From the NCBI GenBank assembly GCA_034519515.1, contig JAXHOK010000055.1, positions 62,001 to 126,000 on the forward strand: a stretch of DNA of 64,000 nt. The letters are read 5' to 3'. The position numbers were made by a program, and so were the translations under genes. The stretch is from Arcicella sp034519515 (GTDB lineage: Bacteria > Bacteroidota > Bacteroidia > Cytophagales > Spirosomataceae). Positions 1 to 7,062 of this stretch are shown here, piece by piece (position 1 is the first letter of the stretch; each line of letters begins with the position of its first letter). The notes under the pieces are model-generated. The model saw only the letters and a program-made list of their open reading frames with translations, ran no database searches and was not told the origin of the DNA.

Positions 1-2
1 TC

Positions 3-473
3 TTAGCAATTCATCCGTTTCAAGACGGTAATGGGCGACTTTCAAGAGTTTTAACCACTTTTTTATTACTCAAAACGGGTTATGTTTATGTTCCTTACAG
101 TTCGCTTGAAGCAGTGATTGAACAGCAAAAACAAGGATATTATCTTTCGTTAAGACAAACCCAAGCGAGCTTAAATTTTCCCGAAACAGATTGGCAACCG
201 TGGTTAGTTTTTTTCTTAAAATCACTTAAAAAACAAAAGGATAACCTTGAAATAAAGATAGAAAGAGAGCATATTTTATTGACAAAACTCCCCGAAATTT
301 CACAGAATATTTTGGAATTAATCCGTTCGAGAGGGCGAATTACTACGGGTGAACTTCAACAAATGACTACTCACAACCGCAACACATTAAGAAAACATCT
401 TGAAAATTTAGTAGCAACCAATAGACTCTCTCAAAACGGTGTTGGTAAAGGAACTTGGTATAGTTTGAAATGA
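3..473 (+). CDS. Fic family protein, C-terminal part (runs in from left edge)
   Basis: The reading frame is already open at base 3 and starts with L-A-I followed by the Fic active-site motif HPFQDGNGRLSR, so the gene begins upstream of the window. Fic proteins transfer AMP or another nucleotide moiety onto target hydroxyls; the His and the DGNGR loop seen here are the catalytic His and phosphate-binding anion loop. After the Fic core, roughly the last 60 residues form a winged-helix-like tail (ITTGELQQMTTHNRNTLRKHL), the usual layout of the large class of Fic proteins with a C-terminal DNA-binding-like domain. The inhibitory helix, usually N-terminal, cannot be judged because that part is missing. 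The target is unknown. Confidence 0.9.
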   Translation, partial: LAIHPFQDGNGRLSRVLTTFLLLKTGYVYVPYSSLEAVIEQQKQGYYLSLRQTQASLNFPETDWQPWLVFFLKSLKKQKDNLEIKIEREHILLTKLPEISQNILELIRSRGRITTGELQQMTTHNRNTLRKHLENLVATNRLSQNGVGKGTWYSLK

Positions 474-493
474 GTTTAGCAAATGGTTTTTAT

Positions 494-501
494 TATCTTT
501 G
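494..501 (+). promoter_or_regulatory. candidate -7 promoter element (TATCTTTG) before gatB
   Basis: TATCTTTG matches the Bacteroidota -7 consensus TAnnTTTG and lies about 76 bases before the likely gatB ATG, just after the Fic stop codon. No TTTG lies at the ideal 19-base spacing upstream, so this is only a candidate. Confidence 0.4.
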
Positions 502-576
502 TGATAGAGGTTTACTTTTACAACGCAAACAAATAATCTTATAAAATTGGCAGATAAAATAGCAAAACCATTTTTG

Positions 577-2031
577 ATGAAACAAGAAACACGAGATAAA
601 TACGAAGTCGTTATTGGCTTAGAGGTTCATGCTCAGTTGCAGACTGAATCCAAGATTTTTGCGGCTGATGCGGCTTCTTTTGGGGGTTTGCCCAATACGC
701 ATATTTCGCCCATTACGTTGGGGCATCCAGGCACTTTGCCCAAATTGAACAAAAAAGCCGTTGAATATGCCATGAAAATGGGCTTGGCTTGCAATTCGCA
801 AATTACTGAAAATCAGTATTTTGACCGTAAAAACTATTTCTATCCCGACCTTCCGAAAGGTTATCAAATCACCCAAGACAAAACCCCAATTTGTGTGGGC
901 GGTGGCGTGAAGGTGAAACTTTCGACGGGTGAAAAAACCGTTCGTTTTCATCATATCCACTTAGAAGAAGACGCTGGGAAATCGGTTCATGCCGAAGGTT
1001 CTTCCGACAGTCAGATTGACTACAATCGGGCGGGAACTCCTTTGATTGAGATGGTAACAGAACCCGAAATAAAATCTGCCGAAGAAGCCGCTACTTTCAT
1101 GACCGAAGTCCGTAAATTGGTGCGTTATTTGGGTATTTGTGATGGCAATATGGAAGAAGGTTCGTTGCGTTGCGATGTCAATATTTCGGTGATGCCCGTG
1201 GGGAGTAAAGTCTTTGGCACGAAAGTAGAAATCAAGAATATGAATTCGATGCGTTTTATTCAGAAAGCTATTGAATATGAGACGATTAGGCAAATTGAAG
1301 CCGTTGAAAACAACGAAGAATTAATCCAAGAAACTCGTAGCTTTGACCCCGCCACGGGGCGTACTTCGGGTATGCGAGTGAAGGAAACCCAGAACGATTA
1401 TCGCTATTTTCCCGAACCCGATTTAGTACCGCTGACGATTTCGGAAACGTGGCTTTCGGAAGTAAAAAATGCCATGCCCGCCTTACCATGGGAGCTTTTT
1501 GAGAAATTTACGAAGCAATATAATTTATCAGAATACGATGCTAACGTCCTGACTGACAGCCGTGAAGTAGCAGAATATTTTGAAGCAACTTGTGGTTTTA
1601 CCAAAAACTATAAAGCCGTTTCCAATTGGATTATGGGTTCGGTGAAGTCATATTTGAATGATAATAATTTAGAAATCAATCAGTTATCTATCACTCCCGA
1701 GCGTTTGGGAGCGTTGATAAATTTGATTGATGAAGGCAAGGTAAGCACTTCAACGGCGGCTCAACAGATTTTCCCCGAAATGCTGACTGATACTAACAAA
1801 ACGCCTTTGCAAATTGCCGAAGCCAAGAATCTGATTCAGCAAAGCAATACAGACACTTTGCAAGCGTTAATAAACGAAGTTTTAGCAAACAATGCCGCAA
1901 AAGTGAAGGAATACAAATCGGGTAAAAAAGGACTCTTGGGAATGTTCATGGGCGAAATCATGAAAAAATCAAAAGGTTCTGCCGACCCGAAAGTTACTAC
2001 GGAATTATTGCAGAAGACGTTAGATATGTAA
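577..2031 (+). CDS. gatB: Asp-tRNA(Asn)/Glu-tRNA(Gln) amidotransferase subunit B
   Basis: GatB is the kinase/transamidase subunit of GatCAB, which converts Glu-tRNA(Gln) and Asp-tRNA(Asn) to the amidated forms. The family signatures are present in order: YEVVIGLEVHAQL near the N-terminus, HLEEDAGKS, DYNRAGTPLIEMVTEPEI and GNMEEGSLRCDVNISV, then a C-terminal YqeY-like tRNA-binding region ending in a Lys-rich tail. From ATG 577 the protein is 485 residues, normal for the family. An in-frame TTG at 547 would add ten residues, but ATG 577 gives the usual short lead into the RDKYEVVIGLEVHAQ block, so it is preferred. gatA and gatC are not nearby, which is common in Bacteroidota. Confidence 0.96.
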   Translation: MKQETRDKYEVVIGLEVHAQLQTESKIFAADAASFGGLPNTHISPITLGHPGTLPKLNKKAVEYAMKMGLACNSQITENQYFDRKNYFYPDLPKGYQITQDKTPICVGGGVKVKLSTGEKTVRFHHIHLEEDAGKSVHAEGSSDSQIDYNRAGTPLIEMVTEPEIKSAEEAATFMTEVRKLVRYLGICDGNMEEGSLRCDVNISVMPVGSKVFGTKVEIKNMNSMRFIQKAIEYETIRQIEAVENNEELIQETRSFDPATGRTSGMRVKETQNDYRYFPEPDLVPLTISETWLSEVKNAMPALPWELFEKFTKQYNLSEYDANVLTDSREVAEYFEATCGFTKNYKAVSNWIMGSVKSYLNDNNLEINQLSITPERLGALINLIDEGKVSTSTAAQQIFPEMLTDTNKTPLQIAEAKNLIQQSNTDTLQALINEVLANNAAKVKEYKSGKKGLLGMFMGEIMKKSKGSADPKVTTELLQKTLDM

Positions 2032-2034
2032 AAA

Positions 2035-2119
2035 CCTCACCCCCAACCCCTCTCCCGTGGAGAGGGGGGCATTTGACTCTAAAACTCCCCTCTCCACGGG
2101 AGAGGGGTTGGGGATGAGG
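2035..2119. repeat. long inverted repeat, CCTCACCCCCAACCCC type, copy 1
   Basis: The two arms are near-perfect reverse complements: the left starts CCTCACCCCCAACCCCTCTC and the right ends GGGGTTGGGGATGAGG, around a short AT-rich loop with TTTGACTC. The element starts 4 bases after the gatB stop and ends about 12 bases before the tlpA-like start. The same arms and loop recur at 4781-4897. It could fold into a strong hairpin in RNA, but there is no clean U-tract. Confidence 0.9.
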
Positions 2120-2130
2120 CTGACGACAAT

Positions 2131-3282
2131 ATGAAAAAAATAATTTTAGGCGTTCTCATCGCCATGACCACCACGCTTTCTTTTGGGCAAGTACCTAACA
2201 GTAAGCCAGTTACCATTACGGGAAAAGTAAATAATGTTGCTCCCGATAAAAAGGTTTACCTCCAATTTATCAATGGTAGAGGCAATCCTATTACGATGGA
2301 TTCTTCTGATGTCAAGGCTGATAAGTCTTTCACGTTCAATTCCAGAATTATTGAAGGAGGCGGTTACTATCTCCTCAATTTCTTTGGCATGGAACTCAGC
2401 CAGAAGGTTTTGTTGATTTTGGAGGGTGGCGAAACTGTGAACGTTATTGCCGATGGTATGGATATGCCTAATAAAAGAGGAACGTTTCAGATTAATGGAG
2501 GTGATTCTAAAAATATCCAGTACTTCAACCAAATCGTAAAGCTGAATCAAGAATTATCGGCAAAAGTGGAAGTTTGGAACAAGCAAGTAGAAATTGCCAA
2601 AGCCAAAAAAGACGAAGCCACTTTGCAGAAAATTCAAGGCGATTTCCAAGCGGCACAGCAAGGTAATATTCAGAAAATCAAGGCTTTATTACCCGAAATG
2701 GGGACAAATTTGGTAGCACTTTGGACGGCAGGGAATTTCCTAAATCCAGAAGCAGATTTGGAAACAATGGTTTCAATTTCAGATAAATTTAAGGCTGAAA
2801 AACCTAATTCTCCCAATATTCACATCAAGACCTTTCATCAACAAATCATGCGTTTGAAAGGCGTGGACGTAGGAACGGAAGCCCCCGAAATCACCATGAA
2901 AACGCCCGATGATAAAAATTTAGCGTTATCGTCATTAAGAGGAAAATACGTTCTGATTGACTTTTGGGCAAGTTGGTGTGGACCTTGCAGAAAGGAAAAT
3001 CCCAACGTGGTAAGAATGTATTATAAATTCAAAGACAAGGGTTTTGACATCTTTTCAGTAAGCCTCGACCAAGAAAAAGACCCGTGGGTAAAAGCCATCG
3101 AAAAAGACGGTTTAACTTGGAATCACGTTTCTGACCTACAATTTTGGAACTCCGCCGCCGCCGCTGCCTATGGTGTTCAAGGCATTCCTGCTACTTTTTT
3201 GTTGGATAAAGAAGGGAAAATTATTGCTAAGAATTTGAGAGGGGAAGAACTGGAAAAGAAACTTTCAGAAATATTAAAGTAG
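2131..3282 (+). CDS. TlpA-like thiol:disulfide oxidoreductase with N-terminal DUF4369 domain
   Basis: This is a periplasmic redox protein. Residues 1-20 form a Sec signal peptide (MKKIILGVLIAMTTTLSFGQ). Residues about 25-120 resemble the DUF4369 beta-rich domain (TITGKV...KKVYLQF...GGYY), followed by a helical linker rich in Lys and Gln. The C-terminal thioredoxin fold carries FWASWCGPCRKE with the redox pair Cys283/Cys286 and the cis-proline loop GIPATFLLD. This DUF4369-TlpA layout is very common in Bacteroidota, where such proteins are thought to reduce or isomerise disulfides in the envelope; the substrate here is unknown. It stands alone between two inverted-repeat regions, so it is probably transcribed by itself. 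Confidence 0.9.
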   Translation: MKKIILGVLIAMTTTLSFGQVPNSKPVTITGKVNNVAPDKKVYLQFINGRGNPITMDSSDVKADKSFTFNSRIIEGGGYYLLNFFGMELSQKVLLILEGGETVNVIADGMDMPNKRGTFQINGGDSKNIQYFNQIVKLNQELSAKVEVWNKQVEIAKAKKDEATLQKIQGDFQAAQQGNIQKIKALLPEMGTNLVALWTAGNFLNPEADLETMVSISDKFKAEKPNSPNIHIKTFHQQIMRLKGVDVGTEAPEITMKTPDDKNLALSSLRGKYVLIDFWASWCGPCRKENPNVVRMYYKFKDKGFDIFSVSLDQEKDPWVKAIEKDGLTWNHVSDLQFWNSAAAAAYGVQGIPATFLLDKEGKIIAKNLRGEELEKKLSEILK

Positions 3283-3299
3283 ATTTTCGTCAGGTTTAT

Positions 3300-3382
3300 T
3301 AGACCACTGATTGTACTGATTGTACGGGTTTCCACAGATTAAAAATTAAAAATCCGTGCAAATCTGTGCAATCTGTGGTCTA
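3300..3382. repeat. composite palindrome of ATCTGTG/GATTGTAC motifs
   Basis: The left arm begins TAGACCACTGATTGTACTG and the right arm ends GCAATCTGTGGTCTA; they are imperfect reverse complements, each containing iterated 9-11 base variants of CTGATTGTAC/CTGTGCAAT. It fills the gap between the thioredoxin gene and the yefM promoter. The arms differ from the CCTCACCCC repeats, but the architecture is the same. Confidence 0.75.
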
Positions 3383-3426
3383 TTTGTTTATTTTGGATTT
3401 TTCATCAGAAATACAAAATCTGTACT

Positions 3427-3451
3427 TATATTTGTACATAAAAACGTACAA
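3427..3451 (+). promoter_or_regulatory. yefM-yoeB promoter and TGTAC-type operator
   Basis: TATATTTG at 3427-3434 fits the Bacteroidota -7 element TAnnTTTG, about 22 bases before the antitoxin ATG. Overlapping and following it is TTGTACATAAAAACGTACAA (3432-3451), an inverted pair of TTGTAC half-sites, with a further TGTAC at 3421. In E. coli, YefM represses its own operon by binding palindromes with a TGTACA core, so this is a plausible operator. The regulatory role is inferred from that precedent. Confidence 0.6.
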
Positions 3452-3455
3452 CAAT

Positions 3456-3707
3456 ATGAACGTAATCAATTTTTCAGAGTTTAGAAGTCATTTGAAAGCT
3501 AATCTTGACAGCGTTAGTGAAGACAATGAAGTCGTCATTGTCAATCGTCAGAAGGATAACAATGTGGTCTTGATTTCTTTGAGGGAATACAATGCTCTAC
3601 AAGAAACATTACATTTATTGAGTTCGGCTAAAAATAGGGAACGTCTCTTTTCAGCTATCGAAAGAGATAATTTAGGAACGTTTGAATCTCATGATTTAAT
3701 TCAATAA
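3456..3707 (+). CDS. yefM: type II antitoxin, Phd/YefM family
   Basis: The 83-residue protein starts MNVINFSEFRSHLKANLDSV, the usual YefM beta-alpha opening, and continues through VIVNRQKDNNVVLISLREYNALQ, the conserved strand that ends in a Ser/Glu-Tyr motif. The N-terminal half forms the DNA-binding dimer; the C-terminal tail wraps and inhibits the YoeB toxin. An upstream in-frame ATG at 3366 would add 30 residues encoded by palindrome and promoter sequence, so ATG 3456 is chosen. It is followed 3 bases after its stop by yoeB, the standard antitoxin-first operon. Confidence 0.93.
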   Translation: MNVINFSEFRSHLKANLDSVSEDNEVVIVNRQKDNNVVLISLREYNALQETLHLLSSAKNRERLFSAIERDNLGTFESHDLIQ

Positions 3708-3710
3708 TTT

Positions 3711-3965
3711 ATGGTTTTATCGTGGGATATCAACGCTTGGGAAGATTATGTTTATTGGCAAAATATTGACAAAACTGTACTCAAACGCATCAATATGCTC
3801 ATAAAAGAGTGTTTACGAACACCTTTTGAGGGCAAAGGAAAACCCGAAGGACTGAAAGGAAATTTGAGTGGCTATTGGTCAAGACGCATCACTGACGAAC
3901 ACCGTTTAGTTTATCGTGTCTATGACGAACGCATCCACATCATCCAATGTCGTTTCCATTATTAA
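3711..3965 (+). CDS. yoeB: toxin YoeB, ribosome-dependent mRNA endonuclease
   Basis: The 84-residue protein has the full length of E. coli YoeB and the same family pattern: PFEGKGKPE, LSGYWSRRIT, EHRLVY and a C-terminal CRFHY. The catalytic set is present: Glu46, Arg65, His83 and the terminal Tyr84. YoeB cleaves mRNA in the ribosomal A site during stress and is held inactive by YefM, encoded immediately upstream. All expected catalytic residues are present, so the toxin should be active if released. Confidence 0.95.
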   Translation: MVLSWDINAWEDYVYWQNIDKTVLKRINMLIKECLRTPFEGKGKPEGLKGNLSGYWSRRITDEHRLVYRVYDERIHIIQCRFHY

Positions 3966-3976
3966 AATTTTACCAC

Positions 3977-4777
3977 ATGAAAGTTGCCATTATTGGAGCA
4001 GGAAATATGGGAATGGCATTTGCCAAATCCTTCATTCAATACGAATTAGTCAAGAAAGAAAACCTATTTTTGATTGAAAAAAATACCGAAAGAGCCGAAT
4101 CTTTACGTCAGGAAAAAGCAGGGGCGGTTGTCGATACCATCAATCACAAAATCGGAGAATACGACTTGATTATTCTATCAGTAAAACCCCAAGATTTTAC
4201 TTCTTTGCAAGATGAATTACGTGATGTTATCCAACCTAATCAGTTGATTTTGAGCATTATGGCGGGTATTTCGATTGAGAAAATCCAAGAATCACTTAAT
4301 CATAAACTTGTAGTGCGGGCAATGCCTAACACACCTGCTCTTTTGGGTATGGGTATGACGGCTTTTTCGGCAGCGGGTGACATTACGTTGAGCCAGTTGA
4401 AAAAAGTGGAAAACCTTATCAATTCAACAGGAAGGGCGATTTTCTTAGAAGACGAAAGTCTTTTAGATGCCGTTACGGCTTTGAGTGGCAGTGGTCCAGC
4501 GTATTTTTTCTATTTAGTAAAAGCTATGATTGAGGCAGGAAAAGAGATGGGTTTTGAAGATGCGATGGCTTCGCTTTTGGTAAAACAAACGATGTTAGGT
4601 TCGTATCATCTTATCAATAATTCAGAGAAAAATCTGGACGAACTCATCAAAGCCGTTGCCTCAAAAGGTGGCACAACCGAAGCCGCTTTGAAACGTTTTG
4701 AGGAAGGTTTATTAAGTCAAAACTTAAAAGAAGGCATTTTTGCGGCTCAGAAACGAGCTACGGAATTATCGAAATAA
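3977..4777 (+). CDS. proC: pyrroline-5-carboxylate reductase
   Basis: ProC catalyses the last step of proline synthesis, reducing pyrroline-5-carboxylate with NAD(P)H in the cytoplasm. The N-terminus shows the Rossmann motif VAIIGAGNMG; later come VRAMPNTPALLGMGMTAF, the ALSGSGPAYFF catalytic block and SKGGTTEAALK. The length, 266 residues from ATG 3977, is typical. An ORF start at 3947 would add ten residues overlapping the yoeB stop and is unlikely. The gene begins 11 bases after yoeB, so read-through from the toxin-antitoxin promoter is possible although the functions are unrelated. Confidence 0.96.
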   Translation: MKVAIIGAGNMGMAFAKSFIQYELVKKENLFLIEKNTERAESLRQEKAGAVVDTINHKIGEYDLIILSVKPQDFTSLQDELRDVIQPNQLILSIMAGISIEKIQESLNHKLVVRAMPNTPALLGMGMTAFSAAGDITLSQLKKVENLINSTGRAIFLEDESLLDAVTALSGSGPAYFFYLVKAMIEAGKEMGFEDAMASLLVKQTMLGSYHLINNSEKNLDELIKAVASKGGTTEAALKRFEEGLLSQNLKEGIFAAQKRATELSK

Positions 4778-4780
4778 AAC

Positions 4781-4897
4781 ACCTCACCGAAGCGACGGTC
4801 TCCCCCAACCCCTCTCCCGTGGAGAGGGAAGCATTTGACTCTGAAACTCCCCTCTCCACGGGAGAGGGGTTAGGGGCAACCGTCGCTTCGGTGAGGT
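4781..4897. repeat. long inverted repeat, CCTCACCCCCAACCCC type, copy 2
   Basis: This is the same element as at 2035-2119 (arms with CCCCAACCCCTCTCCCGTGG, loop with TTTGACTC), extended outward by a second pair of arms ACCTCACCGAAGCGACGG / CCGTCGCTTCGGTGAGGT. It starts 3 bases after the proC stop and ends 11 bases before the moaA start, filling the whole gap. A fragment related to the outer arm (CCGACGCTTCGGGTTAGG) appears near 23280. Confidence 0.9.
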
Positions 4898-4908
4898 AAA
4901 TCAATCCT

Positions 4909-5922
4909 TTGAACTCAAATTCAGAACATACCCGACCTCTCATTTACGACAATCACTGTCGCCCAATCACGTATGTGCGTTTGGCGGTAACTGATCGTTG
5001 CAATTTGCGGTGTTTTTATTGTATGCCCGAAGAAGGCGTAAAGTATTTAGCAAAGTCAAAACTGCTGACTTACGAAGAAATGCTTCGGACAGTTTCGGTG
5101 CTTTCAGAATTGGGCGTTTCCAAAGTCAGAATTACGGGCGGAGAGCCTTTTGTAAGAAATAATTTGATTGATTTTATGTATCAACTCTCTGAAATTGAAG
5201 GTATTAATGAATTAAATATTACGACTAATGGAATTCTGACGGGCAATTATATTCGCCAAATGAAGGAAATGGGCGTGCGGTCGGTCAATTTGAGTTTAGA
5301 TACTTTGGATAAAAAACGGTTTTATGACATCACTCGCCGAGACGAATTTGACAAGGTTTACGCTACCCTTTTTCAATTATTAGAGGCTGATTTTGACGTG
5401 AAAATTAATGCCGTAGTGATGGAGGGAAAAAATACCGAAGACATCTTTCCTTTGGTAGAATTAACTCAAAATCATAACGTTTCAGTACGGTTTATTGAAG
5501 AAATGCCTTTCAATGGTGAAGGTTCACATTATCCAAAACTCAACTGGAATTTACATCGAATTTTATCAGAAATAAAAAGTCAATATCCTGATTTACAAAA
5601 ACTTACGGATTCGCCCAATTCAACTTCTTATAATTATCAAGTGCCTAATTATCAAGGAAATATTGGCATAATTGCTGCCTTTTCACGCACTTTTTGCGGA
5701 ACGTGCAATAGAATCAGACTTACCGCAACGGGCGATTTGAAAACCTGTCTTTATGACGAAGGCGTGTTGAATATTCGAGATATGCTGAGAGATGGCATCA
5801 GCAATGAAGGTTTGAAAGAAGTCTTTTTAAGTGCCTTCAATAATCGCCCAAAAGATGGATTTGAGGCAGAACGTAATCGTAAAAATGTGGTTTCAGAATC
5901 TATGACTACGATTGGGGGATAG
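4909..5922 (+). CDS. moaA: GTP 3',8-cyclase MoaA (molybdenum cofactor biosynthesis)
   Basis: MoaA is a radical SAM enzyme that turns GTP into 3',8-cyclo-GTP, the first step of molybdopterin synthesis. The N-terminal cluster motif is CNLRCFYC (CxxxCxxC), followed by ITGGEPFVR. The C-terminal second 4Fe-4S site appears as FCGTCNRIRLTATGDLKTCL, and the protein ends in the conserved GG. The length, 337 residues, is typical. No ATG lies before the first iron-sulfur motif; the only reasonable start is TTG 4909, which gives a normal lead LIYDNHCRPITYVRLAVTDR. No other mo-cofactor genes are in the window. Confidence 0.95.
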   Translation: MNSNSEHTRPLIYDNHCRPITYVRLAVTDRCNLRCFYCMPEEGVKYLAKSKLLTYEEMLRTVSVLSELGVSKVRITGGEPFVRNNLIDFMYQLSEIEGINELNITTNGILTGNYIRQMKEMGVRSVNLSLDTLDKKRFYDITRRDEFDKVYATLFQLLEADFDVKINAVVMEGKNTEDIFPLVELTQNHNVSVRFIEEMPFNGEGSHYPKLNWNLHRILSEIKSQYPDLQKLTDSPNSTSYNYQVPNYQGNIGIIAAFSRTFCGTCNRIRLTATGDLKTCLYDEGVLNIRDMLRDGISNEGLKEVFLSAFNNRPKDGFEAERNRKNVVSESMTTIGG

Positions 5923-6005
5923 AATTAAACTTATAAGTAATATTTCTAAATAAATTCTCCCAAACATTTTGAACGCTCAGGAGGGTTACAAAATCTCAAA
6001 ATATC

Positions 6006-6974
6006 ATGAAAAAAATTATCAATCTTAATTTAATCGTACTTTTATTCCTTACCACGTCCCTCAGTTTTTCTTGCAAAAAAGAAGATGAACCCTGTGTGAA
6101 AAAAACTTGGTATTATGATGCCGATGCCGACGGTTTGGGGGATAAAAATAAGCCTTACGAGGCTTGCGAACGCCCCGCAGGATATGTGGACAATGCGAGT
6201 GATGATAACGATAATCCTAAAAAAAGCATCATTCCGACCAAAGGTTACTCAACTCCCACCAGTTATGCTAATTTAAAACTGATTTGGGCGGATGAATTTG
6301 AGGGGACAAGCCTAAACGAAAATTTTTGGAACTATGAAATTGGTAATAATAATGGCTGGGGAAATAATGAATTACAATACTATAAAAAGGAAAATACTTC
6401 CGTGAAAGATGGTTATCTAATCGTTGAAGCAAAACAGGAAAGTGCTGGTAATCAGAGTTATACATCTTCCAGATTGACTACTCAAAACAAGTTTAATTTC
6501 AAGTACGGACGAGTGGATATTCGGGCAGCTTTGCCAAAAGGACAAGGGATTTGGCCCGCTTTGTGGATGTTGGGTAAGAATTTTCCTACTGTTAGTTGGC
6601 CCAAATGTGGTGAAATTGACATCATGGAAATGATTGGCGGAACGGGTAAAGATAATGTTACCCATGGAACGGTACATTGGGATAATAATGGCAGCCATGC
6701 ACAATATGGGGGAGAGACAAAACTAACTTCTGGTATTTTCAATGATGAATTTCATGTATTTTCTATCGTTTGGGATAGCAAGAAAATAATTTGGTATCTG
6801 GACGATAAACAGTTTCATGTCATTGATACCACACCCGCAGGACTGAGTGAATTTCAAGAAGAATATTTTTTATTAGTAAATTTAGCCGTTGGTGGAAACT
6901 GGCCTGGCAAACCTGATGGTACTACGGTATTCCCTCAGCAGTTCATAGTGGATTATATTCGGGTTTTTCAGTAG
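6006..6974 (+). CDS. glycoside hydrolase family 16 (endo-beta-glucanase type) lipoprotein
   Basis: This predicted surface lipoprotein hydrolyses beta-1,3 or mixed-linked glucans. The signal peptide ends in a lipobox, LSFSC, with the acylated Cys near residue 23. Residues about 35-65 hold YYDADADGLGD...ACERPAGYVDN, a thrombospondin-type-3-like Asp-rich repeat common in secreted Bacteroidota proteins. The catalytic domain covers about residues 90-322 and has the GH16 signature EIDIMEMIG (ExDxxE: nucleophile and acid/base Glu) plus GIWPALWML. The exact glucan specificity cannot be read from the sequence. It has no neighbours of the susC/susD type, so it is not part of a polysaccharide utilisation locus here. 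Confidence 0.92.
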   Translation: MKKIINLNLIVLLFLTTSLSFSCKKEDEPCVKKTWYYDADADGLGDKNKPYEACERPAGYVDNASDDNDNPKKSIIPTKGYSTPTSYANLKLIWADEFEGTSLNENFWNYEIGNNNGWGNNELQYYKKENTSVKDGYLIVEAKQESAGNQSYTSSRLTTQNKFNFKYGRVDIRAALPKGQGIWPALWMLGKNFPTVSWPKCGEIDIMEMIGGTGKDNVTHGTVHWDNNGSHAQYGGETKLTSGIFNDEFHVFSIVWDSKKIIWYLDDKQFHVIDTTPAGLSEFQEEYFLLVNLAVGGNWPGKPDGTTVFPQQFIVDYIRVFQ

Positions 6975-7062
6975 AAGTTTGGTGATTTTATCTGAATTTG
7001 GATTGCGACGTTTCGCAATCCAAATTCAGAAATCATAGGTATGTTATCTATCGTGTACTCTC

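Noticed and set aside
547..576. TTG start adding ten residues to GatB
   Set aside because: ATG 577 gives the usual N-terminus before RDKYEVVIGLEVHAQ; the added residues are not family-like.
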